Assembly: GCA_017560625.1 (NCBI GenBank)
Contig: JAFZEP010000151.1
Span: 1 to 32,521, forward strand
From: Bacteroidales bacterium
Lineage (GTDB): Bacteria; Bacteroidota; Bacteroidia; Bacteroidales; UBA932
Direction: 5' to 3'
Length of the DNA stretch: 32,521 nucleotides
Part shown: piece by piece, positions 16,395-24,660 of the stretch
How the letters are laid out: each line of letters starts with the position of its first letter
Position numbering within the stretch: position 1 is the stretch's first letter
Position numbers and translations under genes: made by a program
Notes under the pieces: model-generated
Database searches by the model: none
The model's input: only the letters and a program-made list of their open reading frames with translations
Told to the model about the DNA's origin: nothing

Positions 16395-17321
16395 TTACCA
16401 GCCTTTGGCGATGTTGTCGGCCATGATGGCGATGAGGCGTTTGCGGGCCTCCATGCTGGCCCATGCTACGTGAGGAGCAAGGCGCATGCGCTCAGGATGC
16501 TTCATCTTGAGGTATGGATGATCCTCTGGAATCGGTTCTGTCACGAAGACATCTATGCCGGCTCCGGAGATAACACCTTCGTCCACAGCTTTGGCAAGAT
16601 CAGCCTCAACGACGATGGCTCCGCGGCCCATATTTACCAGATAAGCAGTCGGCTTCATCATAGCAAGCTGCTCAGCACCAATGAGATTCAATGTACGATC
16701 ATTAAGAGGTGCATGAATGGAGACGATGTCCGACTTGGCAAGAAGCTCATCCAAAGGAAGGCAAGGATAGTCCTTGCAGTGGCCAGTGCCCGATGTCGAG
16801 AAATAGCAGACATTCATTCCAAAAGCCTCAGCTATATGAGCGACTTTCTTTCCGATGTTTCCAAGACCGATGACACCTATCGTCTTGCCTGCAAGTTCCC
16901 ACCAGTTCCAGTTCGGATCAGTGAACATTCCGCTGCGGGAGTAGCTTCCGGACTTGACACTGTCGTCGAAATACTGTCCTCCACCCACAAGCGAAAGGAT
17001 GTGCATGAATGTGGACTGCACCACAGAATCAGTCGAATATCCGACAGCATTTCTTACAGGGATTCCCTTTGAAGCCGCATAATCCACATCGATGTTATTG
17101 ACGCCTGTAGCCGCAATGCAGATGAGTTTCAGATTCGGCGCCGCATCGATCAGTTCCTTGTCCACCAGCACTTTGTTGATCAACAGGACATCAAGGTCCT
17201 TCACCCTTTCGCGAGCCTCCTGTGGAGTGGAACTCTCATATTTCACAAATTCGCCAAGCTGCTCAAACGGCTCGAATGACACATCGCCCATCGTAGCCGC
17301 ATCAAGAAATGCAATCTTCAT
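16395..17321 (-). CDS. D-2-hydroxyacid dehydrogenase
   Basis: An NAD(P)-dependent dehydrogenase of the glycerate/hydroxypyruvate-reductase type, interconverting 2-hydroxy acids and 2-oxo acids. About 308 residues from the start at 17321 (MKIAFLDAATMG); a second in-frame ATG at 17333 would add four residues. The nucleotide-binding motif is GVIGLGNIGKKVAH with a GxGxxG core. The substrate region carries APLNDRTLNLI and VNMGRGAIV, and the catalytic histidine lies in LAPHVAWAS after the VFVTEPIPEDHP loop. It may serve serine/glycerate metabolism, a link suggested only by its position opposite glyA. Confidence 0.88.
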   Translation of the reverse strand: MKIAFLDAATMGDVSFEPFEQLGEFVKYESSTPQEARERVKDLDVLLINKVLVDKELIDAAPNLKLICIAATGVNNIDVDYAASKGIPVRNAVGYSTDSVVQSTFMHILSLVGGGQYFDDSVKSGSYSRSGMFTDPNWNWWELAGKTIGVIGLGNIGKKVAHIAEAFGMNVCYFSTSGTGHCKDYPCLPLDELLAKSDIVSIHAPLNDRTLNLIGAEQLAMMKPTAYLVNMGRGAIVVEADLAKAVDEGVISGAGIDVFVTEPIPEDHPYLKMKHPERMRLAPHVAWASMEARKRLIAIMADNIAKGW

Positions 17322-17341
17322 ATCGTATATCATTGATAATC

Positions 17342-17349
17342 CAAACGTA
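17342..17349 (-). promoter_or_regulatory. -7 box of the dehydrogenase gene
   Basis: The minus strand reads TACGTTTG (17349-17342), fitting TAnnTTTG. With start 17321 the leader would be about 15 bases; with 17333 it would be about 3. The -33 position holds TTT rather than TTG, 19 bases upstream. Confidence 0.5.
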
Positions 17350-17389
17350 AAGATATAAAGTTTTCCCTAAACTTTCCGTAGTTTTTGTT

Positions 17390-17397
17390 TATCTTTG
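17390..17397 (+). promoter_or_regulatory. -7 box of tyrS
   Basis: TATCTTTG fits TAnnTTTG; no clear TTG at -33. The implied tyrS leader is about 90 bases and includes a TGCCA-TAT-TGGCA hairpin (17410-17422) and a dispersed repeat (17431-17458). Confidence 0.5.
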
Positions 17398-17430
17398 CAA
17401 GTTGTATTTTGCCATATTGGCATTCTCAAT

Positions 17431-17458
17431 GTCATCCTGAGCGAAGCGAGGGATCTTA
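17431..17458. repeat. CATCCTGAG-type dispersed repeat in the tyrS leader
   Basis: The segment begins GTCATCCTGAGCGAAG and ends GAGGGATCTTA. It belongs to a class of short repeats (TCATCCTGAG...GGATCT) that I recognise from many bacterial genomes. It lies between the candidate -7 box and the start codon, so it would be transcribed. Confidence 0.6.
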
Positions 17459-17491
17459 TAAACCAGATTAGTAATAATAAAAAATATAGAC

Positions 17492-18781
17492 ATGAAGAAT
17501 TTTGTACAGGAACTCCAGTGGAGAGGCATGATCCAGGACATCATGCCGGGCACTGAGGAGAAGCTTATGGAAGGCTCGACTGCCGCTTATGTCGGCATCG
17601 ACCCAACAGCAGACTCACTCCACATCGGACATATGGTAAGTATCATGATCCTCAAGCACTTCCAGAACTGCGGCCACAAGCCTATCGCTCTCGTGGGAGG
17701 TGCAACAGGTATGATCGGCGACCCATCAATGAAGTCACAGGAGAGAAACCTTCTCGACGAGGAGACTCTCAACCACAACGTAGCCTGCATCAAGGCTCAG
17801 CTCAGCAAATTCCTCGACTTCGAGTCAGAGGCTGAGAACAAGGCAGAGCTCGTAAACAACTACGACTGGATGAAGAACTTCACTTTCCTTGATTTCGCAC
17901 GTGAGATCGGAAAGCACATCACTGTAAACTACATGATGGCAAAGGACTCTGTGAAGAAGAGACTTTCAGGTGAGGCTCGCGACGGTATGTCATTCACTGA
18001 GTTCACTTACCAGCTCCTCCAGGGCTACGACTTCCTCTACCTCTACGAGCACAAGGGCTGTACTCTCCAGATGGGTGGTGCAGACCAGTGGGGCAACATC
18101 ACTACAGGTTCTGAGCTCATCCGCCGTATCCTCGGCAAGGAAGCTTTCGCACTTACATGTCCTCTCATCACAAAGGCAGACGGCGGTAAGTTCGGAAAGA
18201 CTGAGAAGGGCAACATCTGGCTTGATCCAGAGCGCACATCTCCATACCAGTTCTACCAGTTCTGGCTCAACGTATCGGACTCAGACGCAGAGAAGTACAT
18301 CAAGATCTTTACAATGCTCACAAAGGACGAGATCGACGCAGCCATCGCTCAGCACGCTGAGGCTCCAGAGCGCCGCGAGCTCCAGAAGCTCCTCGCTAAG
18401 GAGGTTACAACAATGGTTCACGGTGCAGCTGAGTACGAGAACGCTGTAGCAGCATCACAGATGCTTTTCGGCAATGCAACAAAGGAGGCCCTCATGAACC
18501 TTGACGAGAAGACTTTCCTCGCAGTATTCGATGGCGTTCCTACATTCGAGGTTGCTGCTGACAAGTTCCCTGTAGGCATCATCGACCTCCTCGCTGCTGA
18601 GACTCAGGTATTCCCTTCAAAGGGTGAGTGCCGCAAGATGATCCAGGCAAACGGTGTGAGCATCAACAAGGAGAAGGTTGCCGACATCAATGCTCAGATC
18701 GGCTCGGAGTCTTTCATCAACGGCAAGTACATCCTCGCTCAGAAGGGTAAGAAGAACTACTTCATCATCAACGTAAAATAG
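17492..18781 (+). CDS. tyrS: Tyrosyl-tRNA synthetase
   Basis: Charges tRNA-Tyr with tyrosine in the cytoplasm. A class Ic synthetase of 429 residues with the HIGH motif at 44-47 (SLHIGHMVS), [11 protein letters not shown], the [11 protein letters not shown] segment and the KMSKS-equivalent KFGKT at 233-237. A C-terminal S4-like RNA-binding domain covers about 360-429 ([22 protein letters not shown]). The length is usual. rbfA follows 19 bases after the stop. Confidence 0.97.
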   Translation: MKNFVQELQWRGMIQDIMPGTEEKLMEGSTAAYVGIDPTADSLHIGHMVSIMILKHFQNCGHKPIALVGGATGMIGDPSMKSQERNLLDEETLNHNVACIKAQLSKFLDFESEAENKAELVNNYDWMKNFTFLDFAREIGKHITVNYMMAKDSVKKRLSGEARDGMSFTEFTYQLLQGYDFLYLYEHKGCTLQMGGADQWGNITTGSELIRRILGKEAFALTCPLITKADGGKFGKTEKGNIWLDPERTSPYQFYQFWLNVSDSDAEKYIKIFTMLTKDEIDAAIAQHAEAPERRELQKLLAKEVTTMVHGAAEYENAVAASQMLFGNATKEALMNLDEKTFLAVFDGVPTFEVAADKFPVGIIDLLAAETQVFPSKGECRKMIQANGVSINKEKVADINAQIGSESFINGKYILAQKGKKNYFIINVK

Positions 18782-18800
18782 ATTTCCCGACAAGTTCGAA

Positions 18801-19160
18801 ATGACAAATATGGATAAGAATATCGAAAGCACAAGGCAGCTTAAGGTTGCCAAGGAGATTCAGAAGGTGATGGCAGAGATCATCCGCAGCAAGGGCATGG
18901 CGGCATTCGGTGGCGCGCTCGTGTCTGTCAGCGGCGTGAAGGTAAGCCCAGACCTTTCTGTTGCCAAAGTCTATGTCAGCATCTTCCCTTCTGACAAGGC
19001 AGAGGCTGTGATGGCTGTGCTTGAGGAGAACAACAAGGCGCTCCGCGGCGAGCTTGGCCATCAGATGGGCAAGCAGCTTCGCATCGTGCCTGAGATCATC
19101 TTCTACCTCGACAGCTCGCTCGACTATGTGGAGCACATAGAGGAACTTCTCAAGAAGTAA
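18801..19160 (+). CDS. rbfA: Ribosome-binding factor A
   Basis: A small KH-like protein (119 residues) that binds late 30S precursors and helps 16S rRNA maturation. Features are STRQLKVAKEIQKVMAEII at the N-terminus, VSVSGVKVSPDLSVAKVYVS in the centre and the QLRIVPEIIFYLDSSLDY segment near the end, all typical of RbfA. An internal ATG at 18810 (MDKNIEST) is an alternative start. The stop is one base before the next gene, so the two are probably translationally coupled. Confidence 0.93.
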   Translation: MTNMDKNIESTRQLKVAKEIQKVMAEIIRSKGMAAFGGALVSVSGVKVSPDLSVAKVYVSIFPSDKAEAVMAVLEENNKALRGELGHQMGKQLRIVPEIIFYLDSSLDYVEHIEELLKK

Positions 19161-19161
19161 C

Positions 19162-20376
19162 ATGAGAGTTGCACCGTTCATAGCCTTACGATACCTTTTC
19201 GCCAAGAAATCTCACAATGTGATCAACCTCATCTCGGCGATCAGTGCAATCGGCATGGCTATAGGAACAGCTGCACTAATCATCATTCTTTCAGTATACA
19301 ACGGGTTCGACACTCTCATCAGATCAATGATGGGCAGTGTCGAACCCGATCTTTTGATAACTCCAGCAACCGGAAAGACCTTCACACCTCAAGGAGAAGC
19401 ATACGACTGGATTGCAGAGCAGGAGTCTGTGCTGAACATGTGCTGCGTCCTTGAAGAGGACGTCTTCATCAACTATGCAGACAAGCAGTCTCTGGCGAAG
19501 GCCAAAGGAGTAGACTGGGTCTACGAGGCCGAGTCTCCGCTTCGCGACTACATGATAAAAGGCACATTCTCCCTGCATAGAGGAGACGTTCCGTTGGCCT
19601 GCGTTGGCGCGGAACTAGCCTCCAACCTCGGCCTGGAGCCCCATTTTCTCACACCTGTAGAAATCTACTTCCCTTCAAGGACAAGAAAGATCTCCACATC
19701 AAATCCTGCTGCATCTCTTGAACGCATAAAGGTTTGGCCATCAGGAGTTTTCAACGCAGGAACCGACATCAACAAGGAGCTCATCATCATCCCGATAGAC
19801 AAGATGAGAGAACTGCTTGAATATGACAGCGAAGTCTCTGCAGTCGAGATCAGGCTCAAGGAAGGCACAAGTGAAAACAGCCTTAAAAGCCTTCAGTCGG
19901 ACATTGAAGGGAGACTTGGACCAGGCTTCAAGGTCAAGGACCGCTTCCAGCAGAACGAGTCGCTCTACAGCATGATGAAATATGAGAAGATCGCCATCTA
20001 CATGATCCTCATCTTCGTCATCATCATCATTGCATTCAATATCTTCGGAAGCCTGTCCATGCTGATAATCGAAAAGAAGACCGACATCAGCACCCTCCGC
20101 CACCTGGGCACTCCGGAGCGCACCATTCGACAGATCTTCGTCCTTGAAGGCTGGCTGATCTCGCTCACCGGACTTGCAGCCGGCCTTATCATAGGCCTAG
20201 GATTCGCATTACTGCAGGAGCAGCTCGGCATAATAAAAATGCCCGGACATTTCATTGTCCAGGCATATCCTATAGTGATCTCGTGGATCGATGTCCTTCT
20301 TGTGACCGGGGGCGTAGCAGTAGTGGGCTATCTGATTGCCCTGCTCCCCGTGTCCATACTGTCAAAGCGCAGATAA
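19162..20376 (+). CDS. LolC/LolE-type lipoprotein-releasing permease
   Basis: A FtsX-family inner membrane protein of 404 residues resembling the membrane subunits of the Lol ABC transporter, which releases lipoproteins for the outer membrane. Membrane helices lie at about 20-48 (LISAISAIGMAIGTAALIIILSVYNGF), 270-300 (IYMILIFVIIIIAFNIFG), 318-350 and 370-395. A large periplasmic MacB-like domain lies between helices 1 and 2. The ATPase partner is not in the window. The last 15 bases overlap the convergent lipoprotein gene. Confidence 0.88.
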   Translation: MRVAPFIALRYLFAKKSHNVINLISAISAIGMAIGTAALIIILSVYNGFDTLIRSMMGSVEPDLLITPATGKTFTPQGEAYDWIAEQESVLNMCCVLEEDVFINYADKQSLAKAKGVDWVYEAESPLRDYMIKGTFSLHRGDVPLACVGAELASNLGLEPHFLTPVEIYFPSRTRKISTSNPAASLERIKVWPSGVFNAGTDINKELIIIPIDKMRELLEYDSEVSAVEIRLKEGTSENSLKSLQSDIEGRLGPGFKVKDRFQQNESLYSMMKYEKIAIYMILIFVIIIIAFNIFGSLSMLIIEKKTDISTLRHLGTPERTIRQIFVLEGWLISLTGLAAGLIIGLGFALLQEQLGIIKMPGHFIVQAYPIVISWIDVLLVTGGVAVVGYLIALLPVSILSKRR

Positions 20377-20808
20377 AGGAATAAATCCTGAATCAGGATT
20401 CATATCCTCGCTCTTCTTCAACATCACCACCTCGACTCCACCGGCAAAATAAGTTCCCTTGAAGTTGCCGTCCTTACTTCCTGGAGTCTTCTCTTTCACT
20501 GCAATCTCCATTGAAAGATTCGAGAACTCTCCTCCGTTCTTTTCTCCGTCCTTGTCTTCAAAAGTCAGGACAACCAATGACATCGGGACAGAGCGTCCAT
20601 AGAAGACAAATGTGCCGTTTGAAGTAGTCGTCTGTACGTCAGAAAGGCCGGATGAGACACTGATCCCAGCAAGAGGATTGCCGGCCGTATCCATTACCTT
20701 TCCATGTACCTCAAAGAGCATGTAGGGATCACTCGCCTGTTCTTTAGCACAAGAGGCTGCCATCATAAGGATGGCAGCCAATGCTGATATTCCAAGTAAT
20801 CTGTTCAT
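20362..20808 (-). CDS. Small lipoprotein with carboxypeptidase-regulatory-like fold
   Basis: A 148-residue predicted lipoprotein (signal with MMAASC, C20). The segment VHGKVMDTAGNPLAGISVSSGLSDVQTTTSNGTFVFYG has the pattern of a CarboxypepD-regulatory/CNA-B beta-sandwich repeat. The rest is charged and beta-rich with no catalytic motif. It resembles the small lipoproteins that accompany radical-SAM genes in some Bacteroidota, but no radical-SAM gene lies nearby, so this is only a loose resemblance. It starts one base after the DUF6515 gene's stop and its 3' end overlaps the permease gene. Confidence 0.7.
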   Translation of the reverse strand: MNRLLGISALAAILMMAASCAKEQASDPYMLFEVHGKVMDTAGNPLAGISVSSGLSDVQTTTSNGTFVFYGRSVPMSLVVLTFEDKDGEKNGGEFSNLSMEIAVKEKTPGSKDGNFKGTYFAGGVEVVMLKKSEDMNPDSGFIPLSAL

Positions 20809-20809
20809 T

Positions 20810-22201
20810 CTATCCGATCAACTGTCCGAGGACTTCAAAATAAGGTTTTCCTTCTACGATAGTCACTCTGTAGATAGTGTCATCGACCTTATAGTACTCG
20901 TTTCCATCTGCAAGGACAACGATGTCGTAGTCTTCAGGAAGAGTCTCCACCAAAGCTCCAGCCGGTGGAACGATGACTGTATACTGACCGTTTGCGTCCA
21001 TGGTATAGAAGACACCGTCCTGATAGTAATATGTACTGCCGGCTGCGGCGTAACTCTGTACAAGGCCGAGCTGGATTGCGAGAGCAGAAGCTTCAGAAGC
21101 CTGCTGCTGTCCTGCCACGATCATCTCATTCTGAGCGGCGATTATTGCGTTGTTCTGAGCGATGACCGCATTCTGCTCTGCGATGTACTCGTAGTTCTCA
21201 TTGATCTGGCTGTATGTCTGAGCAACAGTGTTGTAGTATGAGAAGTTGATCGCTGCCCAGGCCATGTCTGAGATTATGCTTGCTGCGAGGACTGTTCCGA
21301 ACGGTGGTCGGCATACAACATAATATCCGCCGTATGGACGATACCAGATGTCGTTGTAGCAGTAGTAGGTCAATCCATGATATACATGTCTGTGAGCATA
21401 TGAAGGTAGCATCCTTACTCTGTAGCCGTAGCAGTGGTTGTGAGCTGTCCAATAATATGACGGCTTGCTGTAGTGCATGAAGTCTCGGTCTCTCGGGTGA
21501 AGTCTGTGAGGGTCCGGCCTGTGGTCAGGACGCACCTGCACTGGCTTGCCTGGTCTTACATCCGGTCCACCTGGCTTTTTGTCGCCCGGTCTTCTGTCAT
21601 CAGGTTTTCTGTCGCCTGGCTTTTTATCGGCTGGTTTTCTGTCTCCTGGGCGATGTCCCGGACGTGTCACTGTCGAAGGCTTATCAGCCGGTCTGATGTT
21701 GTCCGCAGGCTTGGTTACGTCAGCCGGTCTGGTGTTGCCCGCAGGCTTTTGAGGCTTTGTCTGAGGCGTTGAAGGCTTAGGAGTCGGGCGTGTGACCTGT
21801 GAGCTTGACGACGGACGTGTGACCTGCGAACCCGACGACGGACGTGTCATTTTGTTGTCTGCCGATGGTTTTGTCTGAGAGCCGCTTGAAGGGCGGGCAA
21901 CATTGCCGACTGTCGATGGACGTGTCACAGGAGTCTGTACTTTCGGTTTTGAAGGCGCACCTACTGAAGTGCTTGGTTTTGTTGACGTACGTGAAACCTG
22001 TTTCGCTTCAGAACTTTTGACAGCAGATGTATTTTTCTTTGACGACTGTGAAGCCGTGTTGGATGACCTTGATGTTGATGTGGATCTGGTCGGGCCTGAT
22101 CCAGCGCCATCTCTTCTTGTCTGCGCCAAGGCGCTAGACTGGAATGCTGTCAGCGCCAATCCTAGCAGAGCGACAGCAATTGTTGTTCTGAGCGTCTTCA
22201 T
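20810..22201 (-). CDS. DUF6515-type secreted protein with P/K/R/S-rich repeat region
   Basis: A 463-residue exported protein with signal peptide (MKTLRTTIAVALLGLALTAF, likely cut after ALA). Residues about 30-250 are low complexity: serine/threonine-rich, then 9-residue units of the SGSQVTRPS kind, then KPADNIRPAD-like and PGDRKPADKK-like repeats with strong positive charge. A compact, tyrosine- and histidine-rich region follows (about 240-300), then a glycine/tyrosine core with a hydrophobic segment, a Q/N/A-rich helix (about 335-370) and paired beta repeats (YYYQDGVFYTMDANGQY and YYKVDDTIYRV) at the C-terminus. I recognise the C-terminal half as DUF6515-like. The basic repeat could bind acidic wall or surface polymers (inference). 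Confidence 0.72.
   Translation of the reverse strand: MKTLRTTIAVALLGLALTAFQSSALAQTRRDGAGSGPTRSTSTSRSSNTASQSSKKNTSAVKSSEAKQVSRTSTKPSTSVGAPSKPKVQTPVTRPSTVGNVARPSSGSQTKPSADNKMTRPSSGSQVTRPSSSSQVTRPTPKPSTPQTKPQKPAGNTRPADVTKPADNIRPADKPSTVTRPGHRPGDRKPADKKPGDRKPDDRRPGDKKPGGPDVRPGKPVQVRPDHRPDPHRLHPRDRDFMHYSKPSYYWTAHNHCYGYRVRMLPSYAHRHVYHGLTYYCYNDIWYRPYGGYYVVCRPPFGTVLAASIISDMAWAAINFSYYNTVAQTYSQINENYEYIAEQNAVIAQNNAIIAAQNEMIVAGQQQASEASALAIQLGLVQSYAAAGSTYYYQDGVFYTMDANGQYTVIVPPAGALVETLPEDYDIVVLADGNEYYKVDDTIYRVTIVEGKPYFEVLGQLIG
21560..21870 (-). repeat. Tandem coding repeats in the DUF6515 gene
   Basis: A 27-base unit (GTGACCTG... starting at 21792 and again at 21819 on the plus strand) encodes successive SGSQVTRPS-like repeats. 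Further degenerate repeats encode RPAD/KPAD and PGDRKP units. Such tracts can change copy number by slippage. Confidence 0.6.
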
Positions 22202-22218
22202 GATGAGAAGATTTTAAG

Positions 22219-23484
22219 TTAATAGATGTGATAATTTTGCGACAATGCACGGAAAGCTTCTTCATCTTTCCGCCAATAATCAAGAATGTCTGAGACTTTG
22301 TAAGTCTTTCCAAGCTGCATTCTTACATAATCTGTGCCACAGACTTTATCGAAGAGTCCGTAACCGCTTATCACCTCAAAGGCCTTCTTATTTGGATACA
22401 GCTCTGCAACTGCCTGGATCACATAGAATTGAACCTCTGTAATACGAGCCTTTTCATACTCTGTAAAGAAGAACTGGACTCCTCCTACAAGTTCGCCTTT
22501 TGCGCTTCCCGAGAACGGTTTGAACCATATTGTCCTGAAATCGACACCAGGAAGATTGTAACTTTCCAGACGATCCTTCAGTTTCTCCGGATCAAGCCAT
22601 GTCGCTCCGAAGACCTGGAACGGAAGAGTATATCCGATGCCGATGTTCATGAAGCCATACAGCTCTCCGCAGACGCCTGATGATGCATAATATAGAGGGG
22701 TATCCTTATACGGGATGTTCGGAGACGGCAGGATCCATGGAAGGCCGGTGTCCTCATAAAGCATGTCTCTTGTCCATCCTTCCATAGGTACGACCCAAAG
22801 TTTGCACTTTGCAGGCGCCTGGTTTCCCTTCTGGCCTCTGTTCATACCCTCTTCATTGATCATCTCCGCCAGCTCGCCCACTGTAAGTCCATATACATAC
22901 GGTATCTTATACTGACTCACAAACGAGTTGAACGGCTGCTCCACATAACAGCCTTCGATCTTATGGCCACCGAGCGGATTAGGGCGGTCAAGCACCATAA
23001 CCTCGATTCCGAGTTCGCCGCAGGCTTCCATCACGAGGCCCAGGGTACTGATGAATGTATATGAACGCGCACCCACGTCCTGGATGTCATAGACCATGAT
23101 GTCGATTCCCTGAAGCATTTCTTTGGTGGGCTTGCGTGTCGCACCGTAAAGAGAGTATACAGGTAGGCCCGTCCTCTCATCTTTGGTGTCAGTCACATGT
23201 CCTCCGGCATAGACATCACCTCTGACGCCGTGCTCTGGCCCGTAAAGGGCCACAAGATTGACTCCTGGAGCATTGTAAAGGATGTCTATGGTAGAGCGCA
23301 GCTGGCTGTCCACACCACTTGGGTTGGTCACGAGTCCCACTCGCTTGCCGACAAGTCTCTGGAATCCGCTTTCACGCAGTACTTCGATGCCAGGCTTCAC
23401 CACCGGCTGCTTTGCATCTGCAGAAATTGCCGCAAGGGCCAGAGCCGCGGCAGACAGAATTGAAACGAACAGTCTTTTCATCAA
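22219..23484 (-). CDS. namZ: NamZ-type exo-beta-N-acetylmuramidase (DUF1343)
   Basis: A 421-residue exported member of the NamZ/DUF1343 family, which releases MurNAc or MurNAc-peptide from non-reducing ends of peptidoglycan fragments. A signal peptide (MMKRLFVSILSAAALALAAISADA) indicates periplasmic location. Family segments seen: GIEVLRESGFQRLVGKRVGL, VALYGPEHGVRGD, VYDIQDVGARSYTFISTL, VLDRPNPLGG, and the C-terminal QFYVIQAVAELYP and LDYWRKDEEAF. The length is typical. It starts 8 bases after the serpin stop and is co-transcribed with serpin and AmpG genes, which fits a wall-recycling unit. Confidence 0.88.
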   Translation of the reverse strand: MMKRLFVSILSAAALALAAISADAKQPVVKPGIEVLRESGFQRLVGKRVGLVTNPSGVDSQLRSTIDILYNAPGVNLVALYGPEHGVRGDVYAGGHVTDTKDERTGLPVYSLYGATRKPTKEMLQGIDIMVYDIQDVGARSYTFISTLGLVMEACGELGIEVMVLDRPNPLGGHKIEGCYVEQPFNSFVSQYKIPYVYGLTVGELAEMINEEGMNRGQKGNQAPAKCKLWVVPMEGWTRDMLYEDTGLPWILPSPNIPYKDTPLYYASSGVCGELYGFMNIGIGYTLPFQVFGATWLDPEKLKDRLESYNLPGVDFRTIWFKPFSGSAKGELVGGVQFFFTEYEKARITEVQFYVIQAVAELYPNKKAFEVISGYGLFDKVCGTDYVRMQLGKTYKVSDILDYWRKDEEAFRALSQNYHIY

Positions 23485-23492
23485 GATCTATT

Positions 23493-24653
23493 TTAGAGGT
23501 TTACTACCTTGCCTACAAAAAGGATATTTCCTGTCTGAGAATCAGAGATAAAGAAAAGGAACGGTCTGTCGAGTGTCATTCTCTTGAGAGAGGTTGGAGC
23601 AACTGATGTAAGGCGCACCTGAGCGCTGGTTACAGCAGCCGCCTCTGTTCCCTTCTCTGTCACATCGATGTAGCATTTCTGCTTCACTGTGCCGAGGGCG
23701 AGAGGACCTGATGCCGAGATCGCGCTGAAATCAGCGGCTGGCGTGTAGGCAGTCTCTATTCCCATCCTCTTAAGCGCCTTGTCGAGAATGTATGAAGTCT
23801 CAAGACGGAATTTCGGCATTCTGAAGGCCACCTCCTGCTTTGAAAGCATGGTAAGCGCTGCCTTGAATGCTGTAGCGTTGACATATGGAAGCATCTGATC
23901 TATTCCAAAGCCGTATGGAGGAAGGGCAACCACCATCGAATACCTTCCTCCCTCGTAAGGAAGTCTGATAAGCTGGCATCCCTGATATTCAGCATACTCG
24001 AATGTACCCTTACGATACATCATAGGCACCTCTTTATCCTCAACTACGCCATGGAACACCATATTCTCGGTGCCGTGTTCGTCGAATGCCTTTTCCCAAG
24101 GAGCATTGAAGTAGAGCGCATTGATCAGCACCATGACATCATTTGGCGAGAGTTCGTCAAGGATGTGGCCGATCTTACCCGCTGTGTTTTCGCTGCACCA
24201 GAGGTTGATCGCCTTCACAGTTGCAGGATCTGCAAAGTTCTGCACAGTGACGAATGCATCATAGTCCTTCTCGAGAAGGCCCACATAGCGGTTTCTGATG
24301 CTGAAATTGTCTGAAATCCAGAGAGAGTTGGCAGATTTTACGGTGAGGGCATCATTGCTGCCGAGATCCTCAGCCGGATAGAGGCATCCGCCAAGAACAT
24401 CGTCGAACTCAGCCTTGGTCTCACCTTCCGCTCCCTCTTCAAGCATAGAGAGCGCAACAGCCGCACTGTATGGTGAAAGGACCACGTTCTGGTCATAGTC
24501 AACAGTCTGGTTGGTCTTCTTGAAGAACTCCAACGCAAACTCTATCTTGTCCATATCAGAGCCTGCTGTAGCAGTTGAAGGCTTGACATATCTTGGGCTG
24601 CACGACAGAAGCATAGCTGCAGCAGCCATTGTAATCATAATTCTCTTGATCAT
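23493..24653 (-). CDS. Serpin-family protease inhibitor (lipoprotein)
   Basis: A 386-residue serpin, a suicide inhibitor of serine or cysteine proteases. The signal carries a lipobox (MLLSC, C18), so it is anchored in the envelope. Fold markers are NVVLSPYSAAVALSMLEEGAEG (helix B), NALYFNAPWEKAF (strand 3A region) and DRPFLFFISD with GNILFVGKVVNL at the C-terminus. The reactive-loop hinge EKGTEAAAVT at 333-342 fits the inhibitory consensus, with small residues at P12-P9. By counting, P1-P1' would be T349-S350, but the loop is about four residues longer than in alpha-1-antitrypsin, so P1 is uncertain. It is 7 bases downstream of the AmpG-like gene. Confidence 0.92.
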   Translation of the reverse strand: MIKRIMITMAAAAMLLSCSPRYVKPSTATAGSDMDKIEFALEFFKKTNQTVDYDQNVVLSPYSAAVALSMLEEGAEGETKAEFDDVLGGCLYPAEDLGSNDALTVKSANSLWISDNFSIRNRYVGLLEKDYDAFVTVQNFADPATVKAINLWCSENTAGKIGHILDELSPNDVMVLINALYFNAPWEKAFDEHGTENMVFHGVVEDKEVPMMYRKGTFEYAEYQGCQLIRLPYEGGRYSMVVALPPYGFGIDQMLPYVNATAFKAALTMLSKQEVAFRMPKFRLETSYILDKALKRMGIETAYTPAADFSAISASGPLALGTVKQKCYIDVTEKGTEAAAVTSAQVRLTSVAPTSLKRMTLDRPFLFFISDSQTGNILFVGKVVNL

Positions 24654-24660
24654 ATATTCA

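Noticed and set aside
17398..17491. T-box or amino-acid riboswitch in the tyrS leader
   Set aside because: The leader is only about 90 bases, has no T-box consensus or antiterminator, and is largely a dispersed repeat.
20386..20402. AATCCTGA-ATCAGGATT palindrome as terminator of the permease gene
   Set aside because: There is no T-run after it and it lies in the coding sequence of the convergent lipoprotein, so termination here is not supported.
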